Assembly: GCA_942492715.1 (NCBI GenBank)
Contig: CALOFW010000002.1
Location: 62,001 to 126,000 of the forward strand
Source: Sva-07 sp942492715
GTDB lineage: Bacteria; Actinomycetota; Acidimicrobiia; Acidimicrobiales; Ilumatobacteraceae
Length of the DNA stretch: 64,000 nucleotides
Direction: 5' to 3'
The translations under genes were made by a program, and so were the position numbers. Every line of letters starts with the position of its first letter. The first letter of the stretch is position 1. The notes beneath the pieces are model-generated. The model was given only the letters and a program-made list of their open reading frames with translations. It was not told where the DNA came from and did no database searches. This document shows, one piece after another, positions 53,818-63,219 of this stretch.

Positions 53818-54729
53818 ATGGCACTTCATCGCTTGACGTCGATCACGCTCGGCGTACCGGACGTGGCTGCATCCAGGGCGTTCTTCCACGACTTCGGGCT
53901 GACGGGCGAGGGAGCGCTGGCCACCCGTGACGGTGGCGAACAGCTCGACCTCGTGCCGTCGACCAACCGGTCGCTCCAGCGGCTCGGGGTGGGGACCGAC
54001 GACTACGACGACCTCGGTCGCATCGCCGGCCGGGTCGAGCGCAGCGGTCTCGGGAGGGTCGTCGGGGCCACCGACGACCGCCTCGTGATCGCCGAGCCGG
54101 TCACCGGCCTGCTCGTCGAGATCACGCACGCCGACCCCTACGCCATCACGCCGACGCCGCACACCTTCAACCGCCCTGGCGTCAACGAGCGGTTCGACGT
54201 CCCGGCCGAGAGCGTGCTCACGTCCGATCCCGTCGCCCCCTCGAATCTCACCCACGTCGTCTACGGCACGCCCGACCAACCGACGACGCTGCGGTTCTTC
54301 ACTGACGTGATGGGATTCGAGATCAGTGATCAAGTGCCAGGGATCATCGCCTTCACGCGTTGTGGCGAGGTCCACCACAACCTGGCGATCCAGGCCGCAC
54401 CTGTTGCCTTCCCACACCACATCGCCTTCGAGGTCGACGACATCGACGACGTCGTACGCGGCGGGCAGCACATGGTCGACATCGACCCCGACCGCAACAT
54501 GTGGGGCGTGGGCCGTCATGCGATCGGGTCGAACTGGTTCTGGTATCTCCGCGACCCGAGCGGCACGTTCGTCGAGTACACCGCCGACATCGACCGCATC
54601 TCTGCACAGGACCTCTACCGCCCGAAGGACTGGCAGGGCCACGAGTTCCTCTACTCGTTCGGCCCACCGGTGCCCACCGAGTTCCTGGAACCGGCCGACA
54701 TGGCCGACCTGATCGCTGCGGCCTCCTGA
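53818..54729 (+). CDS. Extradiol ring-cleavage dioxygenase-like protein (two VOC domains)
   Basis: 303 residues. Two VOC domains. The C-terminal one carries the 2-His-1-Glu iron site: His in LTHVVYGTP, His in PHHIAFEVDD, Glu in TFVEYTADID. The catalytic His/Tyr region near IGSNWFWYLRDP fits type I extradiol enzymes. Predicted to open a catechol made by the neighbouring hydroxylase. Paralogous to the gene at 57535, sharing the RHxxGSNxFWYLxDPxGT block. Confidence 0.88.
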   Translation: MALHRLTSITLGVPDVAASRAFFHDFGLTGEGALATRDGGEQLDLVPSTNRSLQRLGVGTDDYDDLGRIAGRVERSGLGRVVGATDDRLVIAEPVTGLLVEITHADPYAITPTPHTFNRPGVNERFDVPAESVLTSDPVAPSNLTHVVYGTPDQPTTLRFFTDVMGFEISDQVPGIIAFTRCGEVHHNLAIQAAPVAFPHHIAFEVDDIDDVVRGGQHMVDIDPDRNMWGVGRHAIGSNWFWYLRDPSGTFVEYTADIDRISAQDLYRPKDWQGHEFLYSFGPPVPTEFLEPADMADLIAAAS

Positions 54730-54821
54730 GCATCGCGACCGGGGTCGGAACCCGATCGAGATCGCCTGCTCGTCGCGGGACGCCGGCGATGGCGATGACG
54801 CCGGCGATCGCTCGCGGCAGC

Positions 54822-55865
54822 TCAGCCGGCAGCGGCGGCGAGCCACTCGACGAGATCGGGCACCTTGTCGTCGACGGTGTGGCCCCCTGGAGCGATCGTC
54901 AGCGTGACGTCGTGGCCGTCTTCCGCGAGCCGGAGTTCCAGAAGCCGGGCCGAGTCGATGTAGGAGACGATGCCGTCGGCCAGCTGGTCGAGTCGCTCGA
55001 GGTCGCTGCGGATGGAACCGGTCGGGTCGCGCTGAGCCAGCCATCCCGCATCGTCGTACGGGTCACCGATCTGTCTCGGCGCCGTGCCGTCCTCGGCCGC
55101 CCAGAGGAAGAACGTCGCATCGAGATCGTCCGGCCAGACAGTGGGCTCCGTGAACCTCGCGACCGAAGCCTGCATCGCGTCGAGGTCGTTGCGGAACGCA
55201 TCGTCGAATGCCTCGGACTGCCAGAAGTACTCGCCATCACCGAGAACGACGCCGGCGACGGGTTCCGGTGACGTTCGGGTGTTGCAGCCCGCGATCGCGA
55301 CCTCGCTCGGTGCGAGCGCCGATGCGAGTGCGGGGCCGGTTCCCGCAGAGAACCCGTAGGTCACGGTACGCGCGACGTCGCCGCCGTGATCGGCTGCGTG
55401 CTGCTGCGCGTACGCAACCGCACAGTTCCCGGCCTCCGTCAGCATCTCGATGTCGTCGATGCCGATGGGGAACGGGTCCCCCGCGTACCAGGTGGGCGCG
55501 TACACCATCATGCCCGACGCGGCTGCCGCGGCGGCGACCGTCGTGTTCGACGAGGCGTCCTTTCCCTGATCGGAACGGCCGTGGAATGCCACCACGACGG
55601 GCCAGGGCCCGGGCGAGCCCGGCGTGTAGACGTCCATTCCCAGTTCGACACCGTCGACCGTCATGTACGCGAGGTCGGTCGTGGTCGTGAACGACGGCTC
55701 CGGGAGCGCAGGTGTGCTGGTCGCCGTCGGCTTGGGCGTGGTCATCGCTGCCCCCGACGTGGGCGGGGATGCGCTCGAGGTCGCCGCGGACGTGTCGGGG
55801 TCGTTCGAGCATCCCGCTGCGATGAGCGCTGCGATCACCGCAACGACACCGCAACGACACCGCAC
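54822..55865 (-). CDS. Secreted alpha/beta-hydrolase lipoprotein
   Basis: 347 residues. Signal with lipobox IAAGC (Cys19), then a Ser/Thr/Pro linker. The hydrolase domain shows the oxyanion HG (VVVAFHGRSDQG), nucleophile GFSAGTG, and a C-terminal His in APGGHTVDDKV. It could be a surface esterase or polyester depolymerase-like enzyme; the substrate is not clear. Starts four bases after the GntR stop on the same strand, so likely co-transcribed. Confidence 0.85.
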   Translation of the reverse strand: MRCRCGVVAVIAALIAAGCSNDPDTSAATSSASPPTSGAAMTTPKPTATSTPALPEPSFTTTTDLAYMTVDGVELGMDVYTPGSPGPWPVVVAFHGRSDQGKDASSNTTVAAAAAASGMMVYAPTWYAGDPFPIGIDDIEMLTEAGNCAVAYAQQHAADHGGDVARTVTYGFSAGTGPALASALAPSEVAIAGCNTRTSPEPVAGVVLGDGEYFWQSEAFDDAFRNDLDAMQASVARFTEPTVWPDDLDATFFLWAAEDGTAPRQIGDPYDDAGWLAQRDPTGSIRSDLERLDQLADGIVSYIDSARLLELRLAEDGHDVTLTIAPGGHTVDDKVPDLVEWLAAAAG

Positions 55866-55869
55866 CCAC

Positions 55870-56616
55870 TCATCCTCGCGCGGCTCCGATCGTCGTGCCA
55901 GCGGGGTGGGTCGGATCGAGCGGTTTCGTGCGGGCGAGGATCGATTCGAGGGCGTTGACGGTGCGGGAGAGATGGCGCGTCAGCTCCTCCGCAGCGCCGG
56001 CTGCGTCCCCCGCGACGGCGAGGTCCCTCAGGCGGCGGTGCGCCTCGGCGAGGTTGTAGTCCTTGGGGCGGGCGAGTGCGCTGACCTTCATCATCAACCC
56101 GGCCCGGTCCGACAGCAGCGTCGACAGGCGCAGCATCCAGGTCGAGTCGCAACACGACAGCAACTCGCGGTGGAACGCCGCATGGTCGCTCGCCGTCGAC
56201 AGCCGGCTCGTGGTGAGCGCCTTCCACGCCGCCTCGACACGCCCGGCGTAGTCGCCATCGGCCTTCGCCACCGATCGTTCGAGCGCCATCGGCTCGAGCA
56301 CCTGGCGCAGCTCGTAGATCTCGACGGCTTCGCCGAGGTCGACGGTTGCCACGCGCGCCGAACCGTGGGCCTGCATCTCGACGAGACCTTCGGCGGCGAG
56401 ACGACCGAGCGCCTCGCGAAGTGGGGTCGCCGAGACGCCGAGCTCCTTGGCGAGCGTGGAGATCACGAGTGGGTCACCCGGCTGGAGTCGTCCGCCGACG
56501 ATGGCCTCCCGCAAACGGTGGTCGGCCCACGCCGATCGCGTCATCGGGACGTTCGTGTCCGGGGGAGGCGCACTGGTCGTCGCGGTGGTCGTCGGGGAGT
56601 CGGTCACGGAGTTCAT
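55870..56616 (-). CDS. GntR-family (FadR subfamily) transcriptional regulator
   Basis: 248 residues from ATG 56616 with a GAGAGG ribosome site. wHTH: LREAIVGGRLQPGDPLVIS, LAKELGVSATPLREALGRL, then a FCD ligand domain with metal-binding His (HAAFHRELL, EAHRRLRDL). Divergent from the catabolic operon starting at 56669 and adjacent to a palindromic operator; probably represses until an aromatic acid-like ligand binds. Confidence 0.9.
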   Translation of the reverse strand: MNSVTDSPTTTATTSAPPPDTNVPMTRSAWADHRLREAIVGGRLQPGDPLVISTLAKELGVSATPLREALGRLAAEGLVEMQAHGSARVATVDLGEAVEIYELRQVLEPMALERSVAKADGDYAGRVEAAWKALTTSRLSTASDHAAFHRELLSCCDSTWMLRLSTLLSDRAGLMMKVSALARPKDYNLAEAHRRLRDLAVAGDAAGAAEELTRHLSRTVNALESILARTKPLDPTHPAGTTIGAARG

Positions 56617-56643
56617 CCTCTCACATCCATGGTTGACTCGTAC

Positions 56644-56655
56644 ATCATATATGAT
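56644..56655. promoter_or_regulatory. Operator for the GntR regulator (ATCATATATGAT)
   Basis: A perfect 12-bp AT-rich palindrome in a very GC-rich genome, centred between the divergent GntR and FAH-family genes and probably overlapping the operon's -10 region. It fits the short AT-rich sites bound by FadR-type regulators. Confidence 0.65.
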
Positions 56656-56668
56656 CCATGATGGCCCG

Positions 56669-57535
56669 ATGGGATTCCGCCTCGCCAACGTGGCCGGTCG
56701 AGCAGCGCTCGTCGCCGGCGACCACTACACCGACCTCGCCACGCACTCGTCGGGTGCGCTCGGCCCCGACCCGATGGAGGCACTCGCCCGACCCGACCTC
56801 CTCGCCGAGCTCTCGGCGGGGCTCGACGACTCGTCGGTCACCGGGTTGCTCGCCGACGTCGTGCTCGGCCCCCCGGTGCCGCGCCCGCAGAAGTCGTTCG
56901 CCGTCGGGCTCAACTACGGGGCCCATGCTGCCGAGGGCCGCATGGACGTGCCGGAGAGCCCGCTCGTGTTCACGAAGTTCCCGTCGTGCATCGTCGGTCC
57001 CACCGCCGACGTCGAGCTCCGCAGCGACCGGTGCGACTACGAGGGCGAACTCCTCGTGGTGATCGGCAAGGGCGGCAAGGACATCGTCCGTGAGGACGCC
57101 TGGAACCACGTCGTGGGTCTCACCGTCGGCCAGGACATCTCCGACCGGCCGATGCAGTTCGCAGCGAAGCCGCCGCACTTCGACCTCGCCAAGTCGTTCG
57201 ACACGTTCGGCCCGACCGGCCCCGTGCTCGTGTCGGTCGACGAGGTCGCCGATCGCGACAACCTGCACATCACGTGCTCGGTCAACGGCGAGGTACGCCA
57301 GGACGACACCACCGCCAACCTGATCTTCGACGTCCCGGCACTGATCAGCTACCTGTCGCACATCACGACGCTCGTCACGGGTGACGTGATCTTCACCGGG
57401 ACCCCCGAGGGCGTCGGGGGTGCGCAGGGCAAGTATCTCGCCGATGGCGACGTGATCACCACGACGATCGACGGCATCGGCACGATGACCAACCGATGTG
57501 TCCGCGTGAGCGACTACGCCAGGGTCGGTGCGTGA
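56669..57535 (+). CDS. Fumarylacetoacetate hydrolase (FAH)-family protein
   Basis: 288 residues from ATG 56669; ATG 56651 would overlap the operator. Metal site ExE...D in CDYEGELLVVIGKGG and GQDISDR; GLNYGAHAAE and FTGTPEGVG are family blocks. Members hydrolyse or decarboxylate/hydrate acylpyruvates and 2-oxo-dienoates from meta-cleavage. First gene of the GntR-controlled operon; its stop overlaps the next start. Confidence 0.9.
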   Translation: MGFRLANVAGRAALVAGDHYTDLATHSSGALGPDPMEALARPDLLAELSAGLDDSSVTGLLADVVLGPPVPRPQKSFAVGLNYGAHAAEGRMDVPESPLVFTKFPSCIVGPTADVELRSDRCDYEGELLVVIGKGGKDIVREDAWNHVVGLTVGQDISDRPMQFAAKPPHFDLAKSFDTFGPTGPVLVSVDEVADRDNLHITCSVNGEVRQDDTTANLIFDVPALISYLSHITTLVTGDVIFTGTPEGVGGAQGKYLADGDVITTTIDGIGTMTNRCVRVSDYARVGA

Positions 57536-58491
57536 TGGCGCTCAACGGACTGCTCGACATCGAACTCAGCGTGCCGGACCCGGCCGGGCTGGCCTCCTTC
57601 TGGGAGCGCCGCGGTCTGACCCGCACCGACGACGGCGTGCTGGGCACCGCCGACCGCGAGGTGCAGCTGCGCGTCGCCGAGGGAACGCATCGCCACCTCT
57701 CCGAGCTGCATCTGAGCTGCGACACCGAGCAGGACCTCACCGACATCGCTGCTCGCATCGGTGCGATGGGCGTCGAGTCGACCATCGAGGGCACCACGCT
57801 GCGCTGCATCGACCCGGTCTTCGAGCACCGGGTCGTGATCGATGTGGGCGCCCCACACCCCCTGTCGCCAGCACAGCAACGTGCGTACAACGGTCCCGGC
57901 GAGCAGGTTCGGGCGAACGACCGCGCTGAAGCCGTGGTCGAAACGGATCCTCGTCCACCGAGGCGGCTCGGTCACGTCGTGTTGGGCACCCCCCATCTCG
58001 GCGAGGCGACGGCGTTCTTCTTCGACGGGCTCGGCTTCAAGGTGTCCGACCAGATCCTCAACGGCGTCGCCACGTTCGGTCGCATCGAGTCCGACCACCA
58101 CAACCTGCTGCTCCAGCCGGCGCCGACCAGCTACCTCAACCACTATGCGTTCGAGGTCGACGACATCGACGCGGTCGGAGCCGCCGGAACCGCGGTGGTG
58201 GCCGAACGCGCCGAGTCGCACGTCGTCGGGCTGGGCCGCCACAACCTCGGCTCGAACGTCTTCTGGTACCTCACCGACCCTGCAGGCACCTACTTCGAGT
58301 TCTTCTCGGACATGGACCAGATCGTCGACGACGAGGCATGGGAGCGCGAGCACCTGAAGCGCGACTGGGAGGGATCCGACGGCCCGGCGGGGTTCTCCGT
58401 GTGGGGGCCGAAGGAGCCGCCGCCGGAGTTCTTCAACCCCCTCGACCTCGACGTCATCGGCGCCGCCCGCGAAGCGCTCGGCTGGGACTGA
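57535..58491 (+). CDS. Extradiol ring-cleavage dioxygenase-like protein (two VOC domains)
   Basis: 318 residues from ATG 57535 (GTG 57532 is also possible). 2-His-1-Glu site: LGHVVLGTP, NHYAFEVDD, TYFEFFSDMD. Paralogue of the gene at 53818. Predicted to cleave a catechol formed by the hydroxylase encoded at 59275; the product would be hydrolysed by the FAH-family enzyme. Confidence 0.88.
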   Translation: MALNGLLDIELSVPDPAGLASFWERRGLTRTDDGVLGTADREVQLRVAEGTHRHLSELHLSCDTEQDLTDIAARIGAMGVESTIEGTTLRCIDPVFEHRVVIDVGAPHPLSPAQQRAYNGPGEQVRANDRAEAVVETDPRPPRRLGHVVLGTPHLGEATAFFFDGLGFKVSDQILNGVATFGRIESDHHNLLLQPAPTSYLNHYAFEVDDIDAVGAAGTAVVAERAESHVVGLGRHNLGSNVFWYLTDPAGTYFEFFSDMDQIVDDEAWEREHLKRDWEGSDGPAGFSVWGPKEPPPEFFNPLDLDVIGAAREALGWD

Positions 58492-58495
58492 CCGC

Positions 58496-59275
58496 GTGGA
58501 CCTCGGGATCGGCGGCCGCCGCGCCGTCCTGCTCGCGTCGAGCCGCGGTCTCGGCCGGGCCTGCGCCGAGAGCATCGCCCGTGAGGGCGTCGACGTCGTC
58601 GTCAACGGACGGACCGCCGATGATGTGGCGTCAGCGGTCGAGGAGATGAACGGCCGGTACGGCGTACAGGTGACCGGCGTGGTCGGCGACTCCTCGACCG
58701 CCGAGGTCCACGACGCCCTCCTCGCCGCGTGCCCCGAGCCCGACATCGTGCTGCTCAACGGTGAGGGCCCGTCCCCGATGCCGTTCGGCCGCATCGACGA
58801 AGCGGCCATGGAAGCATCGCTGCATCAGTCGTTGATCGGCCCGCTGATGTTCGTGCAGCGCGTGCTGCCCGGGATGTGTGAGCGCGGCTTCGGGCGGATC
58901 GTGGCGATCAGCTCGGCGATGGTGAAGTCGCCGAACCCGATGATGAGCCTGTCGCACGGTCCACGCCTCGGGCTGACGGGCGTGCTCAAGGGGCTCTCGA
59001 AGGACGTCGTGCGGCACAACGTGACGATCAACCAGCTGCTTCCCGAGCGGTTCGACACCGGCCGCCAGCAGCAGATGGCGAACCTCGTGATGAAGGTGAA
59101 GGGCATCACCTACGACGAGGCTCGCGCCGAGCAGGTGGCCTCGATCAAGGCGGGCCGCCTGGGCCGACCCGACGAGTTCGGCGATGCGTTCGCCTTCCTG
59201 TGCGCTGCCCAGAGCGGCTACCTGAGCGGTCAGAACCTGCAGCTCGACGGCGGCAGCTACGAGGGGGTGTTCTGA
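58496..59275 (+). CDS. Short-chain dehydrogenase/reductase, atypical active site
   Basis: 259 residues from GTG 58496. The Rossmann glycine motif is degenerate (RRAVLLASSRGLGRACAES), with NGRTADDV for NADP preference, catalytic Ser in VAISSAMVKSP, and the usual C-terminal GYLSGQNLQLDGGSY. The YxxxK pair is absent: the aligned segment is LSHGPRLGLTGVLK. A subfamily of SDRs with this replacement exists; catalysis, if any, must differ. Confidence 0.88.
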   Translation: MDLGIGGRRAVLLASSRGLGRACAESIAREGVDVVVNGRTADDVASAVEEMNGRYGVQVTGVVGDSSTAEVHDALLAACPEPDIVLLNGEGPSPMPFGRIDEAAMEASLHQSLIGPLMFVQRVLPGMCERGFGRIVAISSAMVKSPNPMMSLSHGPRLGLTGVLKGLSKDVVRHNVTINQLLPERFDTGRQQQMANLVMKVKGITYDEARAEQVASIKAGRLGRPDEFGDAFAFLCAAQSGYLSGQNLQLDGGSYEGVF

Positions 59276-60909
59276 TGGCCGGCGTGGAGACCGCCGAGCG
59301 CGTCGACGTGGTGATCGTCGGCGCCGGCCCGACCGGGCTGACCGCCGCCCGACTCTGTGGCCGGCTCGGGTTGTCTGCCGTCGTCCTGGAGCGGCGCGAC
59401 GGGCCGCAGCGCTCGCCCGCTGCACACGTCGTCAACGCTCGAACCTTCGAGATCTGGCGCCAGGCGGGCGTCGACATGGAACCCGTGCTCGACCAGTGCC
59501 TCCCGCCAGACGAGGCGGGCGAAGTGCACTGGGTCACCAGGCTCGGCGGCGACGTCGTCGGCTCGTTGCCGTTCGAACGGCAGGGCGACGAGATGCTGGC
59601 GATCACCCCGACGCCGATCCGCAACCTCAGCCAGCACCGGCTCGAACCGTTGTTGCTGTCCCCGGAGCTCGATGTCCGCTACGGCCACACGTGGGCGTCG
59701 CTGAGCGCACGGGCGGACGGGGTGACCGTCGATGTCGACGGGCCGCAGGGTTCGTACCGGATCGACGCGAGTTACCTGCTCGCCGCCGACGGCGCGGCCA
59801 GCGCCGTGCGACGCTCGCTCGGCATCGAGCTGACCGGGCCGCGGACGATCCAGTCGCTCGTGATGGTGCATCTCGGCGCGGACTTCCGCTCGCTCGTCGG
59901 TGATGCAAAGGGTGTGCTCTACTTCCTCGTCGACCCCGCGGCCGGCGGCCCGTTCGTGAATCACGGCGCCGATCAGGAGTGGGTGTTCATGCACGGCTGG
60001 GACCCCGAGGCCGAACCGATGGAGGCCTTCACCGAAGATCGCTGCCGCGACCTCGTGCGTGCGGCGCTGGTCGACCCCACCGCCGAGTTCGAGGTGCTCG
60101 GTGTCTCCAACTGGCACATGAGCGCACAGATCGCCGACACCTACCGCAGCGACCGGACCTTCCTCGTGGGAGATGCGGCCCATCGGTTCCCGCCGACCGG
60201 TGGGCTCGGGCTGAACACGGGTGTCGCCGATGTGCACAATCTGATGTGGAAGGTCGCCGCGGTCGAAGCGGGCTGGGCCGATCCGTCGATCCTCGACACC
60301 TACGAGGCCGAGCGTCGACCGGTCGCGCAGTTCAACTGCGACCAGTCGCTCGCCAACGCATTCAAGCTGTTCGAGGTGCCGAGCGCGTTCGGCTTCACCG
60401 ATGATCCCGACGACTCCGCACGGGTCGTCGCCGAGGTGTTGGCCGACCCGGCGCGTCGAGCTGTCGTCGAGGATGCGATCGCCCGGCAGGCGATCCACTT
60501 CGACTTGCTCGGCCTCCAACTCGGCCACGTCTACGACGGACCTCTCGTCGTCAGCGACGGTACCCAAGCCGTTGCGCTCGACGAACCGGCGCGTGACTAC
60601 CTGCCATCGACGCGTCCCGGCGGCCGACTCCCGCACGGATGGCTCGACGACGGCACCTCGACGCTCGATCTCGTCCACCCGGCCAGGCCGACGGTGCTGA
60701 CCCGAGCTGGTGTCGAGCCGCCGGCGGTTCCCGACTGGGCAACGGCCCGAACGGTGGAGGTCGAGGTGTGGGACGACACGTTCGGCATCTCGCCGGACCT
60801 GTGTCTCGTCGTGCGACCCGATCAGCACGTGGCCGCCCGGTGCCCGGTCATGGACGCTGCCGACGTGCTCGAACGGCTCTTCCCGGTGACCGCGGAGATG
60901 GCGCTGTGA
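59275..60909 (+). CDS. FAD-dependent aromatic hydroxylase (class A monooxygenase)
   Basis: 544 residues; ATG shares a base with the SDR stop (TGATG). Rossmann VDVVIVGAGPTGLTAARL, DG motif LLAADGAASAVRRSLG, GD motif FLVGDAAHRFPPTGGLGLNTG, and a C-terminal thioredoxin-like domain with VVRPDQHVAAR, as in phenol- and polyketide-type hydroxylases. Predicted to hydroxylate a phenol for extradiol cleavage. Confidence 0.92.
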   Translation: MAGVETAERVDVVIVGAGPTGLTAARLCGRLGLSAVVLERRDGPQRSPAAHVVNARTFEIWRQAGVDMEPVLDQCLPPDEAGEVHWVTRLGGDVVGSLPFERQGDEMLAITPTPIRNLSQHRLEPLLLSPELDVRYGHTWASLSARADGVTVDVDGPQGSYRIDASYLLAADGAASAVRRSLGIELTGPRTIQSLVMVHLGADFRSLVGDAKGVLYFLVDPAAGGPFVNHGADQEWVFMHGWDPEAEPMEAFTEDRCRDLVRAALVDPTAEFEVLGVSNWHMSAQIADTYRSDRTFLVGDAAHRFPPTGGLGLNTGVADVHNLMWKVAAVEAGWADPSILDTYEAERRPVAQFNCDQSLANAFKLFEVPSAFGFTDDPDDSARVVAEVLADPARRAVVEDAIARQAIHFDLLGLQLGHVYDGPLVVSDGTQAVALDEPARDYLPSTRPGGRLPHGWLDDGTSTLDLVHPARPTVLTRAGVEPPAVPDWATARTVEVEVWDDTFGISPDLCLVVRPDQHVAARCPVMDAADVLERLFPVTAEMAL

Positions 60910-62492
60910 ACGACGAGATCGCTGACGCGACGACAGGCGCCACGCGGCCCAACGTGCTGTTCGTCATCTGCGATCAGCTGCGCGCCGACCACCTCGGCTT
61001 CGCCGGCAACCAGGTCGTGCGCACGCCGCACATCGACTCGATCGCGGCCGGCGGCACCGTGTTCGACCGGGCCCATGTCAACAATCCGGTGTGCATGCCG
61101 AACCGGTCGACGATCATGACCGGCCGGATGCCCTCGGCGCACGGGGTCGTCTTCAACGACCGGTCGCTCGAACCCAACGTCAACACCTTCGTCGCCCAGC
61201 TGCGCGATGCCGGCTGGCGTACCGCCCTCTTCGGCAAGTCGCACCTGCAGCACGGCGAGAGCCGTGACGCAGTGGTCGACTTCGGCAGGGCGCCCGGCGT
61301 GTTCTCGCCGTTCGAGGAGCGCTGGGACTCGCTCGAGCATCAGGAGCGCTACGAGAACGGGGGCGTGGTCGCCCCCGACGACTTCTACGGCTTCGGCCAC
61401 ATCGAGTTGACCGTCGGTCACGGCTCGATGACCGGTGCCCACCACTACCAGTGGGCCCGCGCCAAGGGCGTCGATCACGACCTCCTGCGCTGCGGGCTGG
61501 ATCCGAAGGCCGACATTCCCGGACGCCGCGACGAGTGGTGGCAGATCCATCCCGCGCCGTACCCCGACGACGCCTACTCGACCACGTTCGTCACCGAGCG
61601 CACGATCGACTTCATCGAGACCGCCGAGGCCGACGGCGAACCGTGGATGGCGTGGTGTTCCTATCCCGACCCGCACCATCCCCTGTCGCCGCCCGAACCG
61701 TGGTTCAGTCGCCACGATCCTGCCGACATCGACCTGCCGGCGACGTTCGCCGACCCCGGCGACGACTGGGCGCCGCACCTCGACGTGCTGCGCAGTCTCG
61801 ACCCGAGCAGGCGCGGCCACGGCCAGTACGTGATCCCCTTCGGGCCGACACCGGAGCAGGCCCGGGCGTGCATCGCCGTCACCTACGGCATGATCGAGGC
61901 GATCGATGCCGGCATCGGCCGCATCCTCGCCACGCTCGATCGGCTGGGTGCCACCGACGACACGATCATCGTGTTCACCAGCGACCACGGCGACATGATG
62001 GGCGACCACGGCCTGATGCTGAAGGGTGTGATGCACTTCCACGGATGCCTGCGGGTGCCGATGGTGGTCAACGCTCCCGGGCGCAACGGGGCTCGAACCT
62101 CGTCACTCGCCGCGAGCATGGACCTGCCGCACACGATCCTCGATCTGTGCGGCGTCGCCGAGTTCCAGGGGATGCAGGGCACGAGCCTCGTCCCGCTGCT
62201 CGACGACCCATCGGTGACGCTGCGCGACGACGTGTTGGTCGAGGACGACTTTCCGGCGTCGGCCCTCGGGGGCCTGCTCCCGCTCAAGACGCGAACGGTC
62301 GTCACCGAGACGCATCGGTACACGCGCGACAGCAACGGCTTCGAGATGCTGTACGACCTGGGCGTCGACCCCGACGAACTCGTCAACCTGGCGGCCCGTG
62401 ATCGTGGCGCTCGCAGCACGATGGTCGACACGATGGTCGACGCGCTCCTGCGGGCCGACGATCTCACCCGCACCGAACCCGTCACTCCCTGA
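60906..62492 (+). CDS. Type I sulfatase (or phosphonate monoester hydrolase-like)
   Basis: 528 residues from GTG 60906 (GTGA overlap). Opening PNVLFVICDQLRADHLG with the first metal Asp, formylglycine signature PVCMPNRS (Cys63, Pro65, Arg67), and second metal block FTSDHGDMMGDHGLMLKG. No signal peptide: a cytosolic enzyme, unlike most exported sulfatases. Its place in an aromatic catabolic operon suggests it desulfates an aryl sulfate taken into the cell. Confidence 0.92.
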   Translation: MNDEIADATTGATRPNVLFVICDQLRADHLGFAGNQVVRTPHIDSIAAGGTVFDRAHVNNPVCMPNRSTIMTGRMPSAHGVVFNDRSLEPNVNTFVAQLRDAGWRTALFGKSHLQHGESRDAVVDFGRAPGVFSPFEERWDSLEHQERYENGGVVAPDDFYGFGHIELTVGHGSMTGAHHYQWARAKGVDHDLLRCGLDPKADIPGRRDEWWQIHPAPYPDDAYSTTFVTERTIDFIETAEADGEPWMAWCSYPDPHHPLSPPEPWFSRHDPADIDLPATFADPGDDWAPHLDVLRSLDPSRRGHGQYVIPFGPTPEQARACIAVTYGMIEAIDAGIGRILATLDRLGATDDTIIVFTSDHGDMMGDHGLMLKGVMHFHGCLRVPMVVNAPGRNGARTSSLAASMDLPHTILDLCGVAEFQGMQGTSLVPLLDDPSVTLRDDVLVEDDFPASALGGLLPLKTRTVVTETHRYTRDSNGFEMLYDLGVDPDELVNLAARDRGARSTMVDTMVDALLRADDLTRTEPVTP

Positions 62493-62606
62493 CCATTCCC
62501 ATCGGTCGTCGAGGCCGTCATGGGCTTCGTGCCGCGCTCGGGTTCGGCCGGGAACACCTCGCCGCGCAAGGCTGGGAGTCGGGCAGACACGCCCATCCCT
62601 GACCGA

Positions 62607-62635
62607 TCACGTCTGGGGTCTGATCCCAGACGTGA
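62607..62635. terminator. Hairpin, repeat family B copy B3
   Basis: TCACGTCTGGG/TCCCAGACGTGA-type arms around GTCTGA, between the sulfatase and the carboxymuconolactone decarboxylase-like gene; probably ends the operon. Confidence 0.65.
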
Positions 62636-62649
62636 GGCTTGGAGCAGCG

Positions 62650-63219
62650 ATGACCAGCGAACGACCGGCGCACCGGCGCATCGAACCGATCGATCTCGAC
62701 GACGTCACCGACGACGAGCTGCGCGCCACGCTCGCGGGTGCGCTCACGCTCGACGGGCGACCGCTCAACATCTTCGGCGTGCTGGGCCACCACCCGAAGC
62801 TGCTGAAGCGTTTCAACCTGCTCGGTGGATTCCTGCTCAACAAGGGGCTGCTTCCCGAGCGTGAACGCGAGCTGGTGATCCTGCGCGTCGGCTGGAACGC
62901 GCAAGCCGTGTACGAGTTCGGTCAACACACCGTCATCGGCAAACGCTGCGGGCTCACGGACGAGGAGATCGCCGCGCTGACGAGGTCGCCGCACGATCAC
63001 GCCTGGAGCGCCGAGGATCTGGCGTTGATCGCCCTCGCCGACGACCTCGCCGCCGGCGACTGTGTGGGCAACGGGACGTGGCTGGCACTCACGACGCGGT
63101 GGTCGGAGGCCGAGCTGGTCGAGCTCCTGGTCGTCGCCGGCTTCTACCGACTCGTGTCCGGCTTCCTCAACAGCGCCGGCGTCCAACTCGACGACGGCGT
63201 CCCCGGATTTCCCGCCTGA
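62650..63219 (+). CDS. Carboxymuconolactone decarboxylase-like protein
   Basis: 189 residues, all-helical. The blocks LLPERERELVILRVGWN, YEFGQHTVIGKRCGLTDEEI and DLALIALADDL are typical. There is no CxxC, so it is not an AhpD-type peroxidase. The role may lie in ring-fission product handling, given the neighbouring catabolic operon, though a hairpin separates them. Confidence 0.85.
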   Translation: MTSERPAHRRIEPIDLDDVTDDELRATLAGALTLDGRPLNIFGVLGHHPKLLKRFNLLGGFLLNKGLLPERERELVILRVGWNAQAVYEFGQHTVIGKRCGLTDEEIAALTRSPHDHAWSAEDLALIALADDLAAGDCVGNGTWLALTTRWSEAELVELLVVAGFYRLVSGFLNSAGVQLDDGVPGFPA

